The position numbers and the translations under genes are program-made. From Streptomyces roseus (GTDB lineage: Bacteria > Actinomycetota > Actinomycetes > Streptomycetales > Streptomycetaceae), in NCBI RefSeq assembly GCF_001044425.1, contig NZ_LFML01000022.1, positions 17,143-81,142 of the forward strand: a stretch of DNA of 64,000 bases, read 5' to 3'. Positions within the stretch are counted from its first letter, which is position 1. Each line of letters begins with the position of its first letter. Shown here in pieces: positions 18,664-27,764 of this stretch. The notes under the pieces are model-generated. The model was not told the origin of the DNA. It worked only from the letters and a program-made list of their open reading frames with translations, and searched no databases.

Positions 18664-19836
18664 ATGACTGACCGCGCCCCGCAGCCGGTGGACCGTCAGC
18701 TGCCCACCGAGGAGTCCCGGGATCTGCTCGCACTCGTACGAGAGATCGCCCAGCGGGAGATCCGCCCCGTGGCCGCCGACGAGGAGGACGCCGGGAAGTT
18801 CCCGCGCGCGATCTTCACCCTGCTGTCCGAAGCAGGCCTGCTCGGTCTTCCGTACGCCGGGGAGCACGGCGGCGGCGAGCAGCCGTACGAGGTCTACCTC
18901 CAGGTCCTGGAGGAGCTCGCGGCGGCCCGCCTGACCGTGGGGCTCGGCGTCAGCGTGCACTCCCTGGCCTGCCACGGCCTGGCCGGATACGGCACCGAGG
19001 AGCAGCAGAAGGCCCATCTGCCCGCCATGCTCGGCGGCGGCCTGCTCGGCGCCTACTGCCTCTCCGAGCCCGCCTCCGGCTCCGACGCGGCCTCGCTGAC
19101 CACCAAGGCGGTGCGCGAGGGCGACGACTGGATCATCACCGGCACCAAGGCCTGGATCACCCACGGCGGGGTCGCGGACTTCTACACCGTCCTCGCACGC
19201 ACCGGCGGCGAGGGCCCCAAGGGCATCACCGCCTTCCTGGTCCCCGGGGACGCACAGGGCCTGACGGCCGCCGTCCCCGAGAAGAAGATGGGCATGAAGG
19301 GCTCGCCCACCGCCCAGCTGCACTTCGACGGGGTCCGCGTCCCGGACACCCGCCGCATCGGCGAGGAGGGCCAGGGCTTCACCATCGCGCTGGCGGCCCT
19401 GGACGCCGGCCGCCTGGGCATCGCCGCCTGCGCCATCGGCGTCGCGCAGGCCGCGCTGGACGAGGCCCTCACGTACGCCCTGGACCGCAAGCAGTTCGGG
19501 CACCCCATCGCCGACTTCCAGGGCCTGCGCTTCATGCTGGCCGACATGGCGACCAAGATCGAGGCGGGCCGGGCCCTGTACCTGGCGGCGGCGCGGCTGC
19601 GCGACGCGGGCAAGCCGTTCTCCCGCCAGGCGGCGATGGCGAAGCTGTTCTGCACGGACGCGGCGATGGCCGTCACCACCGACGCCGTCCAGATCCTCGG
19701 CGGCTACGGCTACACGGCAGACTTCCCGGTGGAGCGCCTGATGCGCGAGGCGAAGGTGCTCCAGATCGTGGAGGGCACCAACCAGATCCAGCGCATGGTC
19801 ATCGCCCGCCACCTGGCGGGTCCCGAGTCGCACTGA
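18664..19836 (+). CDS. Acyl-CoA dehydrogenase
   Basis: FAD enzyme introducing the alpha-beta double bond in acyl-CoA thioesters; 390 residues, standard length. Motifs in order are the FAD-binding YCLSEPASGSDAASL, the substrate loop KKMGMKGSPTAQLHFD, DRKQFGHPIADFQ and LGGYGYTADFPVER. The C-terminal EGTNQIQRMVIARHL carries the catalytic Glu. ATG 18664 follows GGGAGGAGA; the frame upstream is not coding. Substrate chain type cannot be read; short or branched chain is likely. Confidence 0.92.
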   Translation: MTDRAPQPVDRQLPTEESRDLLALVREIAQREIRPVAADEEDAGKFPRAIFTLLSEAGLLGLPYAGEHGGGEQPYEVYLQVLEELAAARLTVGLGVSVHSLACHGLAGYGTEEQQKAHLPAMLGGGLLGAYCLSEPASGSDAASLTTKAVREGDDWIITGTKAWITHGGVADFYTVLARTGGEGPKGITAFLVPGDAQGLTAAVPEKKMGMKGSPTAQLHFDGVRVPDTRRIGEEGQGFTIALAALDAGRLGIAACAIGVAQAALDEALTYALDRKQFGHPIADFQGLRFMLADMATKIEAGRALYLAAARLRDAGKPFSRQAAMAKLFCTDAAMAVTTDAVQILGGYGYTADFPVERLMREAKVLQIVEGTNQIQRMVIARHLAGPESH

Positions 19837-19908
19837 CGTCGGCACCGCGCGGGGCCGGGCCAGGCCCCGCGCGGTGCCGGGCCAGGGGCGGCCCGGCGGC
19901 CTCCCGCC

Positions 19909-20760
19909 CTACCCGTCCCCGACCCGCAGCGGCTTCGCGTCGTGGTTGACGAAGAGGTCCCGGCGGGCGGCGGGGTGATCGGCCGGCGGGGCGTTGGACA
20001 CCGCGTTGTAGCTGATCAGGGCGAGGGTGCGGGTGTGCGGGGAGCGGTTCGGGCCCGAGCTGTGCACCAGATTCCCGTGGAAGAACACGACCGTGCCGGC
20101 CGGGCCGGTGGCCTCGTGGACCCCCCGGGTGCGGGCGAGCTCCTCGGTCGAGGGGTCGGGAAGCGCGTAGGCGCTGCGGCTCGACGTGATCCGGGCCCAG
20201 CCGCCCCCGCCCGCCCCGCCGCCGGTGATCCCCTCGGTCCCGTCGTACCCCTCGGTCCCGTCGCACCCCTCGCTTCCCGAGGGCGCCGCGTCGGCCGGCC
20301 GGTCGGTGTGCGTGCCCGGGATCATGCGCAGCGGCCCGTTCTCCTCGGTGACGTCGTCGAGGAAGACGGTGGCGGTGAGCGCCGCCGGGCGCCGCATCCC
20401 CTCGGCGGCCCGCCAGAAGTCGAAGTCCCGGTGCCACTGCCGGCGGTCGCCGCGCCGGGCCGCCTTCGGATTGACCTTCCACTGGTACACGTACATGTCC
20501 TCGCCGAGGAGCAGCCGGGCCGGCTCGGTCACCGGTGACGCCTCGGCCGGCGCCTGCCAGGGACCGCCTCTGCGGTGGAGTCCGTGGACGGCGCGCACGG
20601 TCGTGCCGTCCTCCTCGAAGAACCGCTGCGGTCCCTCCTCGGCGAGGACGGCGGGCAGCTCCCCGGTCAGGGGTCCCCAGATCTCGGGCGGGGTCATCGG
20701 GGGCACGACGGCAAAGCCGTCGCGCCAGAAATCGGCCAGGAGCCGCTTCGGGTCCGTCAT
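19909..20760 (-). CDS. Phytanoyl-CoA dioxygenase (PhyH) family protein
   Basis: Non-haem Fe(II)/2-oxoglutarate oxygenase of 283 residues. The iron triad is visible: HRD in QWHRDFDFW (about 124-126) and the distal His of HGNLVHSSGP (about 243). The Arg of SPHTRTLALISYN binds 2-oxoglutarate. A six-residue repeat insertion (GSEG, CDGTEG, YDGTEG, then a Gly run) lies at about 160-184, before the second half of the jellyroll. Substrate unknown; convergent with the acyl-CoA dehydrogenase. Confidence 0.87.
   Translation of the reverse strand: MTDPKRLLADFWRDGFAVVPPMTPPEIWGPLTGELPAVLAEEGPQRFFEEDGTTVRAVHGLHRRGGPWQAPAEASPVTEPARLLLGEDMYVYQWKVNPKAARRGDRRQWHRDFDFWRAAEGMRRPAALTATVFLDDVTEENGPLRMIPGTHTDRPADAAPSGSEGCDGTEGYDGTEGITGGGAGGGGWARITSSRSAYALPDPSTEELARTRGVHEATGPAGTVVFFHGNLVHSSGPNRSPHTRTLALISYNAVSNAPPADHPAARRDLFVNHDAKPLRVGDG
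20230..20280 (-). repeat. 18-bp tandem repeat inside the PhyH gene
   Basis: Two near-identical 18-bp units (20230-20247, 20248-20265) and a third degenerate copy. On the minus strand they encode DGTEG-type repeats plus a Gly-rich stretch, so the repeat is in frame and length changes would be tolerated. Confidence 0.8.
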
Positions 20761-20882
20761 GCGCCCAGGGTGCGGCCCGGCGCCGGTCCCGGCGAGGCGG
20801 CACGGGGAGCGCACCGGGAGTGCGCCGGGTCATGTCCGACCGCTCCCAGGAGCCGCTTCCCCCCGCCCGCCCTGCGGACCAC

Positions 20883-21137
20883 CTACTGGCCGCCGCCGCA
20901 GAGCGGGCCGGTGGGCCAGATCGGGGAGGTGGCGACCCGGGACCACTCCGGATCGCGGCGGCCCGGCAGGGTGCGTCCGTCGGCGGCCCAACGGGTCAGC
21001 AGCGCGTGGTAGATCGGTGGGTCCGGCTGCCGCTGCGGAACCGATTCTTCCTGGCGCGGAACCGATTCTTCGTAGCCGGGCGGCGCCGGACGCCGCCGCC
21101 TTCCCGCTCTTGTCCCAGGGGTTTCGAGGGTGGTCAT
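20883..21137 (-). CDS. Small hypothetical protein
   Basis: An 84-residue reading frame, not recognised. The C-terminal half (PPIYHALLTRWAADGRTLPG, then RRDPEWSRVATSP) has normal codon bias and looks like a folded domain of a small Streptomyces family. The N-terminal half is basic and repeats EESVP twice. The ATG at 21137 is the best start; upstream codons are biased differently. It is separate from the PhyH gene (122 bp) and divergent from the 21.4-kb operon. Confidence 0.55.
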   Translation of the reverse strand: MTTLETPGTRAGRRRRPAPPGYEESVPRQEESVPQRQPDPPIYHALLTRWAADGRTLPGRRDPEWSRVATSPIWPTGPLCGGGQ

Positions 21138-21345
21138 ACCGGGCCAACGCCCCACGCGAGGAACGGGTAACCGCCGCCGCCCTCCGGGTATCCGTTCGAG
21201 ATGTCCCCGCCGCCGTGCGCCGGGGCGCTCGTAAGGGGCCGTGGCGCGGTCGGCCGTCCAGACGCCGCCCCGGCGAGCCGCGGCGCCCACGTGGCCAGAC
21301 GTGCCGGGGTGTCAGGGAGTGACAGAACCCTGGCCCCGAGCCCAG

Positions 21346-21365
21346 TATCTGACGTACCGTCATAT
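21346..21365. promoter_or_regulatory. Palindromic operator before the lipocalin-like/phosphotransferase operon
   Basis: TATCTGACGTACCGTCATAT centres on TGACG-TAC-CGTCA and lies 33-52 bp before the ATG. A near-identical site lies before the DUF35-thiolase genes at 54495. Such a spacer-separated palindrome suits a TetR-type repressor; the regulator is unknown. Confidence 0.7.
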
Positions 21366-21397
21366 CCGCCCGAGCCCGCCGCCCCTGGAGGTTTGCC

Positions 21398-22531
21398 ATG
21401 CCCGCGGACCGACCCGTGCCCCTCGACGAATACCCCGTCCACCAGGCGCCCTTGTCGATGAAGCACCTGGTCACCGGTGACCGGAACGCCTACGACCGCT
21501 GCATCTTCCACGTCTTCGACCACGCAGGCCGCGCCGTCCTCATCCTCGGCCTCGGCGTCTACCCCAACGCCGGGGTCATCGACGCCTATGCCACCCTGCG
21601 CACCGGCGACGAACTCCTCGCCGTCCGCGCCTCAGACGCTCTCACCGACGACCGCATGAACCTCTCCGTCGGCCCGCTGCGGATCACCGTCGACGAACCC
21701 CTGAAGCGGATCACCCTGCGCTGCGATCCCGACCCCGCCGACCCCGAGGGGCTCTCGTACGACCTCACGTGGACCGCCGAGTTCCCCGCCGTCTGGGAGC
21801 CGCACCACGTCCAGCGGCGCGGCGACCGGCTCATCCTCGAAGGCCGCCGTTTCGTCCAGGCGGGCCACGTCACCGGCACCCTCCGCGCCAAGGGGGAGGA
21901 GTACGCCCTCACCCCCGGCGAGTGGACCGGCACCCGCGACCGCAGCTGGGGCGTGCGCCCCATCACCGGGGAGGACGGCGGCCGCGCCGCCGAGGACCAC
22001 CGGCCCGAGGGCTTCCACTGGCTCTGGATACCCGTCCGCTTCGAGGACCGCTTCCTCATGGTCATCGCCCAGGAGGACGCCGACGGCCACCGCACCCTCA
22101 GCGAGGCCGTCCAGGTCTTCCCCGAGGACAGCGGCCGCCACGACGTGCAGCTCGGCTGGCCCCAGACCGAGATCCGCTACCGCCCCGGCACCCGCCACCC
22201 CGAGAGCGCCGTCGTCCACCTCGCCGACCCCGCCCGCAAACCACTCGAACTCGGCGTCGAGATCCTGAACTCCTCGCCCCTCGCCGTCGGCGCCGGCTAC
22301 CCGCCCGCCTCCGACTGGCAGCACGGCAGCTGGCAGGGGCGCGGCTGGACCGACCGCCGCGTCTACGACCTCTCCGACCCCACCGCCCACCCCATGGCCG
22401 CCTTCGGCGTCACCGACCACTCCGCACGCTTCACCCTCGACGGGCGCACCGGCTTCGGCATCTTCGAACACGGCAGCTTCGGCCGCCACGACCCCAGCGG
22501 CTTCACCGACTACGGCTCGGTCGCCCCGTAA
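21398..22531 (+). CDS. AttH/Svf1-like lipocalin-type protein
   Basis: A 377-residue cytosolic protein with no signal peptide. The sequence is mostly beta strand with many Trp, Gly and Arg residues (WEPHHVQRRGDRLILEGRR, GFHWLWIPVRFEDRFLMVI), and fits the double-lipocalin AttH-like family now filed under DUF7064/DUF7065. That placement is my judgement from the pattern, not a search. Function unknown, perhaps lipid or acyl binding. GGAGG precedes the ATG. The downstream neighbour is an acyl-CoA-linked phosphotransferase and the promoter holds the TGACG palindrome, which suggests a lipid-catabolic setting. Confidence 0.65.
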   Translation: MPADRPVPLDEYPVHQAPLSMKHLVTGDRNAYDRCIFHVFDHAGRAVLILGLGVYPNAGVIDAYATLRTGDELLAVRASDALTDDRMNLSVGPLRITVDEPLKRITLRCDPDPADPEGLSYDLTWTAEFPAVWEPHHVQRRGDRLILEGRRFVQAGHVTGTLRAKGEEYALTPGEWTGTRDRSWGVRPITGEDGGRAAEDHRPEGFHWLWIPVRFEDRFLMVIAQEDADGHRTLSEAVQVFPEDSGRHDVQLGWPQTEIRYRPGTRHPESAVVHLADPARKPLELGVEILNSSPLAVGAGYPPASDWQHGSWQGRGWTDRRVYDLSDPTAHPMAAFGVTDHSARFTLDGRTGFGIFEHGSFGRHDPSGFTDYGSVAP

Positions 22532-22601
22532 CAGCCCCCGCACCGGGCTCCGTTACAGCTCCCGTACCAGACCCCGTCACAGCCCCGTACCGGCCCCCGC
22601 G
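22531..22601 (+). repeat. 24-bp degenerate tandem repeat
   Basis: Three consecutive units beginning ACAGC (22531, 22555, 22579) with the pattern ACAGCnCCCGnACCnGnCnCC. They fill most of the 112-bp gap between the lipocalin-like and phosphotransferase genes, starting at the stop codon. Confidence 0.75.
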
Positions 22602-22643
22602 ACGCCCCGCGACCGCACGAGCCAAGAGAAGGAAGGGGAAGTC

Positions 22644-23744
22644 ATGGCAGCACCGGCACCCCGCCCGCGCACCTCCACCCGCGAACCCGAGGAACTCGGC
22701 CGGCGCCTCGCCGCCTGGCTCGACACCGAACTCCCCGGCGCCGAGGTCACGGGCGTCCGCGTCCCCGCGTCCAACGGCATGTCCAGCGAGACCCTGCTCT
22801 TCGGCATAGAGCACCCCGACACCCCCGTCCGCGGCTGCGCCCTGCGCCTCGCCGCCGACCCGGCCGCCTACACGGTGTTCCCCACGTACGACATGCCCCG
22901 CCAGCACCGCGTGATGAGCCTGGTCCGCGCCCACACCGACCTGCCCGTCCCCCGCGTGCTCTGGCTGGAGCGGGACCCCGCGCCGCTCGGCGCGCCCTTC
23001 TTCGTCATGGCCCGCGCCGAGGGCCGGGTCCCGCCCGACGTCATGCCCTACACGTACGAGGGGAACTGGCTGCACTCCGCGAGCGACTCCGAACGCGCCG
23101 AGCTCCAGGAGGCGAGCATCTCCCTGCTGGCCCGGCTGCACGACCAGTTCCCCGCCGAGAAAGCCGAGTTCCTCCTGCCCGAGGGCTCCGGCAGCCCGCT
23201 GCGCCGCCACGTCGACGCCCAACGCGCCTACTACGCCTGGGTGGTCGAGGGGCTCGTACCCTCCCCGCTGCTGGAGCGGGCCTTCGCACGTCTGGAGGAG
23301 CTGTGGCCCGCGGACGAGGGGCCGTCCGTCCTCAACTGGGGGGACGCCCGCATCGGCAACGTCGTCTACCGCGCCGACGGATTCGAGCCCGTGGCCGTCC
23401 TGGACTGGGAGATGGCGGCGTACGCCCCGCGCGAGGTCGACCTCGGCTGGACCGTCTACCTCCACCGCTTCTTCCAGGACCTGACGGTCGGCTTCGGCCA
23501 GAGCGGCCTGCCCGACTTCCTGCGCCGCGCCGACATCGAGCGCCGGTACGCCGAACTCACCGGTCACACCCCGCGGGACATGGAGTTCCACACCCTGTAC
23601 GCCGCTCTGCGGCACGGGATCGTGATGCTGCGCATCGCCTACCGGCAGGCCCACTTCGGGGAGGTCGAGCTCCCCGCGGATCCGGATGGCCTGATCCTGC
23701 ACCACGCGAGCCTCCGGGCGATGGTGCAGGGCACGTACTGGTAA
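22644..23744 (+). CDS. Phosphotransferase (ACAD10/APH-like kinase fold)
   Basis: A 366-residue cytosolic protein of the aminoglycoside-phosphotransferase fold, in the branch associated with acyl-CoA dehydrogenases (ACAD10-like), where the substrate is a hydroxyacyl chain rather than an antibiotic. The catalytic loop reads NWGDARIGNVVY (about 229-240): the usual HGD is NWGD, with the catalytic Asp and metal-binding Asn kept. The second metal site is VLDWEMAAYAP. ATG with GAAGGGGAAG upstream. It forms an operon with the preceding gene and is convergent with a zinc-ribbon protein. Confidence 0.82.
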   Translation: MAAPAPRPRTSTREPEELGRRLAAWLDTELPGAEVTGVRVPASNGMSSETLLFGIEHPDTPVRGCALRLAADPAAYTVFPTYDMPRQHRVMSLVRAHTDLPVPRVLWLERDPAPLGAPFFVMARAEGRVPPDVMPYTYEGNWLHSASDSERAELQEASISLLARLHDQFPAEKAEFLLPEGSGSPLRRHVDAQRAYYAWVVEGLVPSPLLERAFARLEELWPADEGPSVLNWGDARIGNVVYRADGFEPVAVLDWEMAAYAPREVDLGWTVYLHRFFQDLTVGFGQSGLPDFLRRADIERRYAELTGHTPRDMEFHTLYAALRHGIVMLRIAYRQAHFGEVELPADPDGLILHHASLRAMVQGTYW

Positions 23745-23747
23745 GAG

Positions 23748-23771
23748 GTCCGGCGGCAGCGCCCCGGACCG
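23748..23771. terminator. Short terminator hairpin between convergent genes
   Basis: GGTCCGG (23748-23754) pairs with CCGGACC (23765-23771) across a 10-nt loop, in the 27-bp gap between the two converging stop codons. Confidence 0.6.
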
Positions 23772-24218
23772 TCAGGCGGCCTGCGCGTGCTGCTGTCGCA
23801 TCTGCGGCAGCAGCGCCGGCGCCGGCATCCGCACGGGACGCGAACCGGGACCGCCGACGTGCGAGAAGGGCTGCGTCCGCCAGTCCAGACCCTGCGGCAG
23901 GTCCAGCAGCACGACCTCCAGCTCCTGGGGCTCCACCGGGCCCGCGCCGACCGTCGGCAGCGCGTCGGAGGCGGGACGGCCCGTGCCCGCGCACACCGTG
24001 AGCCCGAACGGGTTCCACGGGGTCAGGCAGAGCGCGTGCTCCGGCAGGAACTCCTCGTCCGCGACGAGGGCGATCGACTGGCCGCAGTCCGGGCAGATCG
24101 CGTGGTGGATCTCGAAGCCGTCGAACCCGTCGGCGTCTTCGAGGTACTCACCGTCCTCGGCGTCGACGAATTCCAGGGGCTCCGGTTCGGTGCGACCGGC
24201 GCGCTTGGTGTTCAGCAT
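23772..24218 (-). CDS. Hypothetical protein with a CxxC motif
   Basis: Unrecognised 148-residue protein. The N-terminus is very acidic (EFVDAEDGEYLEDADGFDGF), then comes one CPDCGQS knuckle (about residue 43) and isolated Cys residues at CLTP and CAGTG, so a zinc site is possible. The tail is Pro/Gln-rich. ATG 24218 is preceded by GGGGGAG. Codon bias is normal, which supports a real gene. Divergent from the Lrp regulator. Confidence 0.7.
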   Translation of the reverse strand: MLNTKRAGRTEPEPLEFVDAEDGEYLEDADGFDGFEIHHAICPDCGQSIALVADEEFLPEHALCLTPWNPFGLTVCAGTGRPASDALPTVGAGPVEPQELEVVLLDLPQGLDWRTQPFSHVGGPGSRPVRMPAPALLPQMRQQHAQAA

Positions 24219-24426
24219 GGATGTACTCCCCCTTGGGTGGGCCGGGCGGGCAGTTTCCACGGCCTCGGCCACAGCAAGCACTTCCCTCCGCGCGGCACGA
24301 GTAACCACAACATCCCGCCGTACGCCTGCATACCCCTGTGGCCTTGGTCACATGCCTGCCGCAGGTGCCCCTTGTGGGCGGACAGCACTGTGCCTGGAGC
24401 GCCCTTGGGCCTTAGGTTGAGCGGCT

Positions 24427-24876
24427 ATGAGCGCAATGGAGGAGCTGGACCGCCAGATCGTGGATCTGCTCGTGCGGGACGGGCGGATGAGCTACACGGA
24501 CCTGGGCAAGGCCACGGGACTGTCCACGTCGGCGGTCCACCAGCGAGTACGCCGTCTGGAGCAGCGCGGAGTGATCCGCGGGTACGCGGCCGTCGTCGAC
24601 CCCGAAGCCGTGGGGCTGCCCCTGACGGCCTTCATCTCCGTGAAGCCCTTCGACCCGAGCGCGCCGGACGACATCGCCGACCGGCTGGCCGGCGTACCGG
24701 AGATCGAGGCCTGCCACAGCGTCGCGGGCGACGAGAACTACATCCTCAAGGTGCGCGTCGCCACCCCGCTGGAGCTGGAGGACCTCCTGGGCCGCCTGCG
24801 CGCCCTGGCCCACGTCTCCACCCGCACCACGGTGGTCCTGTCCACCCCGTACGAGGCCCGCCCGCCCCGCGTGTGA
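24427..24876 (+). CDS. Lrp/AsnC-family regulator
   Basis: A 149-residue feast/famine regulator. It has an N-terminal winged helix (LDRQIVDLLVRDGRMSYTDL, then TGLSTSAVHQRVRRLEQRGV) and a C-terminal RAM effector domain with VAGDENYILKVRV. The ATG at 24427 (a second in-frame ATG at 24436 is possible) sits 8 nt from a TTAGGT -10-like sequence, so the mRNA may be leaderless. It lies 67 bp before an amidohydrolase gene, the likely target. Confidence 0.92.
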   Translation: MSAMEELDRQIVDLLVRDGRMSYTDLGKATGLSTSAVHQRVRRLEQRGVIRGYAAVVDPEAVGLPLTAFISVKPFDPSAPDDIADRLAGVPEIEACHSVAGDENYILKVRVATPLELEDLLGRLRALAHVSTRTTVVLSTPYEARPPRV

Positions 24877-24943
24877 CACGCGGGGCGCCGCACCCCCGGG
24901 GGGCGCGGTCGAGGCGGGGCGGCGGACCCGCGAAACTGAGGGC

Positions 24944-26578
24944 ATGACAGACCGCACCGCCAGCTCCGCCGATGCCGCCGGAGCCCCCGCATCCGAACGG
25001 ACCGTCCTCCTGCGCGGCGGCGAGGTGCACAGCCCCGCCGACCCCTTCGCCACCGCGATGGTCGTCGAGCGGGGGCACATCGCCTGGGTCGGCTCCGAAG
25101 GCGCCGCAGACGCCTTCGCGCAGGGCGTCGACGAGGTCGTCGACCTCGGCGGCGCGCTCGTCACCCCCGCCTTCACCGACGCGCACGTCCACACCACCTC
25201 CGCCGGCCTCGCCCTCACCGGGCTCGACCTCACCGGCGCCGCCTCCCTCGCCGAGGCCCTCGGGCTGGTGCGCGCGTACGCCGCCCGCCGCCCCGCAGAC
25301 CGGGTGCTCCTCGGCCACGGCTGGGACGCCTCCCGCTGGCCCGAGCGCCGCGCACCCCGCCGCGAGGAGCTCGACGAGGCCGCCGCGGGCCGCCCGCTCT
25401 ACCTCAGCCGCATCGACGTGCACTCCGCCGTCGTCACCACCGCCCTGCTCGACCTCGTCCCGGCCGTCTCCGTGCGCGGCGACGAGCCGCTGACCCGCGA
25501 GGACCACCACGCCGTCCGCAGGGCCGCCCTGGCCGCGGTGACCCCCGCCCAGCGCGCCGAGGCCCAGCGGGCGGCCCTCGACCGGGCCGCCTCCCTCGGC
25601 ATCGGCTCCGTCCACGAGTGCGGCGGTCCCGACATCTCCTCCCCCGAGGACTTCGCGGACCTCCTGAACCTCGCCCGCGAGCGGCCCGGACCCCGCGTCT
25701 TCGGCTACTGGGCGGACACGGACCTCGAACAGGCCACGGCACTCGGCGCCATCGGCGCCGCCGGGGACCTCTTCGTGGACGGCGCCCTCGGCTCCCACAC
25801 CGCCTGCCTGCACGCCCCCTACGCCGACGCCGGCCACACCGGCACCGGCTACCTCGACGCGGCCGAGGTCGCCGCGCACGTCGCCGCGTGCACCGAGGCG
25901 GGGCTCCAGGCCGGGTTCCACGCCATCGGCGACGCCGCCCTCACCGCCGTCGTCGAGGGGGTGCGCGCCGCCGCCCAGAAGGTCGGCCTCGCCCGCGTCC
26001 GCGCCGCCCGGCACCGCGTCGAGCACGCCGAGATGATGACCCCGGCCACCATCGCCGCCTTCGCGGACCTCGGCCTCACCGCCTCCGTGCAGCCCGCCTT
26101 CGACGCGGCCTGGGGCGGCGAGGACGGCATGTACGCCGACCGGCTGGGCGCGGAGCGCGCCCGTACGCTCAACCCCTTCGCCGCCCTGCTCAAGGCCGGG
26201 GTGCCGCTCGCCTTCGGCTCCGACGCCCCGGTGACCCCCTTCGACCCCTGGGGCACCGTCCGAGCGGCCGCCTTCCACCGCACCCCCGAGCACCGGATCT
26301 CCGTACGGGCCGCCTTCACGGCCCACACCCGGGGCGGCTGGCGGGCCCTGGGCCGCGACGGCGCGGGGGTGCTCGTCCCGGGCGCCCCGGCCGACTACGC
26401 GCTGTGGGAGACCGCCGAACTGGTGGTCCAGGCCCCCGACGACCGGGTCGCCCGCTGGTCCACGGACCCCCGTTCGGGGACGCCCGGGCTGCCCGACCTG
26501 ACCCCGGGCCGCGATCTGCCCGTGTGCCTCGCGACCGTGGTCGGCGGGCGGGAGGTATTCGTACGGCCACAGGGGTGA
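24944..26578 (+). CDS. YtcJ-type metal-dependent amidohydrolase
   Basis: A 544-residue cytosolic hydrolase of the amidohydrolase_3 family. Metal ligands are visible: HxH in DAHVHTT (about 80-84), an HGWDASRWPE loop, the conserved HAIGDAALTAV (about 326), HRVEHAEMM (about 362) and the late Asp in FGSDAPVTPFDPW (about 427). Substrate unknown (an N-acyl or cyclic amide). Downstream of and probably co-transcribed with the Lrp regulator. Confidence 0.88.
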   Translation: MTDRTASSADAAGAPASERTVLLRGGEVHSPADPFATAMVVERGHIAWVGSEGAADAFAQGVDEVVDLGGALVTPAFTDAHVHTTSAGLALTGLDLTGAASLAEALGLVRAYAARRPADRVLLGHGWDASRWPERRAPRREELDEAAAGRPLYLSRIDVHSAVVTTALLDLVPAVSVRGDEPLTREDHHAVRRAALAAVTPAQRAEAQRAALDRAASLGIGSVHECGGPDISSPEDFADLLNLARERPGPRVFGYWADTDLEQATALGAIGAAGDLFVDGALGSHTACLHAPYADAGHTGTGYLDAAEVAAHVAACTEAGLQAGFHAIGDAALTAVVEGVRAAAQKVGLARVRAARHRVEHAEMMTPATIAAFADLGLTASVQPAFDAAWGGEDGMYADRLGAERARTLNPFAALLKAGVPLAFGSDAPVTPFDPWGTVRAAAFHRTPEHRISVRAAFTAHTRGGWRALGRDGAGVLVPGAPADYALWETAELVVQAPDDRVARWSTDPRSGTPGLPDLTPGRDLPVCLATVVGGREVFVRPQG

Positions 26579-26759
26579 TCCGGTCGGCCTCGGTTCGGTA
26601 CCGGCGCTTCGACCCGGATAGGTTCGGCCGGGTCCACCACCGGACGTCCGGACCGGGCGGATCCGTCTGCTCAGCGCGCCCGCGCCTCGGGGGCGAGGGA
26701 AGGTTTCGCCGGGACGGTGGTCCCCCCTGCTCCGCAGGATCTCGGGGGAGGGTGGCCCC

Positions 26760-26848
26760 GGCCGGGGCCCGCGGTCCAGTAGACAACGGTCACGGCGACC
26801 CGCAGCCAGCGGGAGCGGGACCGGCCCGAAGGACCGCGGGCCCCGGCC
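26760..26848. repeat. 18-bp perfect inverted repeat upstream of ppm1
   Basis: GGCCGGGGCCCGCGGTCC (26760-26777) is exactly complementary to 26831-26848, with a 53-nt centre containing a smaller CCCGC/GCGGG hairpin. It lies in the 325-bp gene-free space 26579-26903, immediately before a TAAAGT -10-like element (26857-26862). It may be the terminator of the amidohydrolase unit or a structured regulatory element. Confidence 0.75.
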
Positions 26849-26903
26849 ACTGTTCTAAAGTCATCCTCTGAGACGGACGTACAAGAAGACGAAGGCGGAC
26901 CCA

Positions 26904-27704
26904 GTGAGCGACGGCGGACAGCGAGGGCAGGGACCGCTCGGCACGGCTTTGGTGATCATCCCGACCTTCAACGAGGCGGAGAACATCGGCCCGATCGTCG
27001 GCCGCGTGCGCGCGGCGGTGCCCGAGGCGCACGTCCTGGTCGCCGACGACAACAGCCCCGACGGCACGGGCAAGCTGGCCGACGAGCTGGCGGCCGGCGA
27101 CGACCACGTGCACGTCCTGCACCGCAAGGGCAAGGAGGGGCTCGGCGCCGCCTACCTCGCGGGCTTCGCCTGGGGCCTGGAGCGCGATTACGGCGTGCTC
27201 GTCGAGATGGACGCCGACGGCTCCCACCAGCCGGAGGAACTGCCCAGGCTGCTCACCGCGCTGGCCGGCGCCGACCTCGTCCTCGGCTCGCGCTGGGTGC
27301 CGGGCGGCCGGGTGGTCAACTGGCCCAAGAGCCGAGAGTTCCTCTCGCGCGGCGGCTCGGTGTACTCCCGGCTGATGCTGGACGTCCCGATCCGCGACGT
27401 GACGGGCGGCTACCGGGCCTTCCGCCGCGAGACCCTGGAAGGGCTGGGCCTGGAGGAGGTCGCCTCCGCGGGCTACTGCTTCCAGGTCGACCTGGCCCGC
27501 AGGGCCGTGCGCCAGGGGTTCCGCGTCGTCGAGGTGCCCATCACCTTCGTCGAGCGGGAGTTCGGCGACAGCAAGATGAGCAAGGACATCGTCGTGGAGG
27601 CCCTGTGGCGGGTCACCCAGTGGGGGCTCAAGGGCCACGCGGCGAAGCTGACCGGCCACGACAAGCCCAAGAGCGCGGGCGGCGGCCCCGCCCGCACCCC
27701 CTAA
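26904..27704 (+). CDS. ppm1: Polyprenol-phosphate mannose synthase
   Basis: Transfers mannose from GDP-mannose to polyprenyl phosphate on the cytoplasmic face, feeding protein O-mannosylation and glycolipids. The 266 residues form a GT2/GT-A catalytic domain: [13 protein letters not shown] near the start, [11 protein letters not shown], the DXD motif in [12 protein letters not shown] (about 95-98), and the late [20 protein letters not shown]. The lipoprotein-type acyltransferase domain fused in mycobacteria is absent. GTG with GAAGGCGGA upstream. In S. coelicolor the orthologue (SCO1423, from memory) is needed for phage phiC31 infection. FxsA follows after 60 bp. Confidence 0.93.
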   Translation: MSDGGQRGQGPLGTALVIIPTFNEAENIGPIVGRVRAAVPEAHVLVADDNSPDGTGKLADELAAGDDHVHVLHRKGKEGLGAAYLAGFAWGLERDYGVLVEMDADGSHQPEELPRLLTALAGADLVLGSRWVPGGRVVNWPKSREFLSRGGSVYSRLMLDVPIRDVTGGYRAFRRETLEGLGLEEVASAGYCFQVDLARRAVRQGFRVVEVPITFVEREFGDSKMSKDIVVEALWRVTQWGLKGHAAKLTGHDKPKSAGGGPARTP

Positions 27705-27764
27705 GGGATGTCCGGTACCTCCGGCTGAGGCAGCTTTTATGCCGCCCCAGGCACACTGGGTGGT

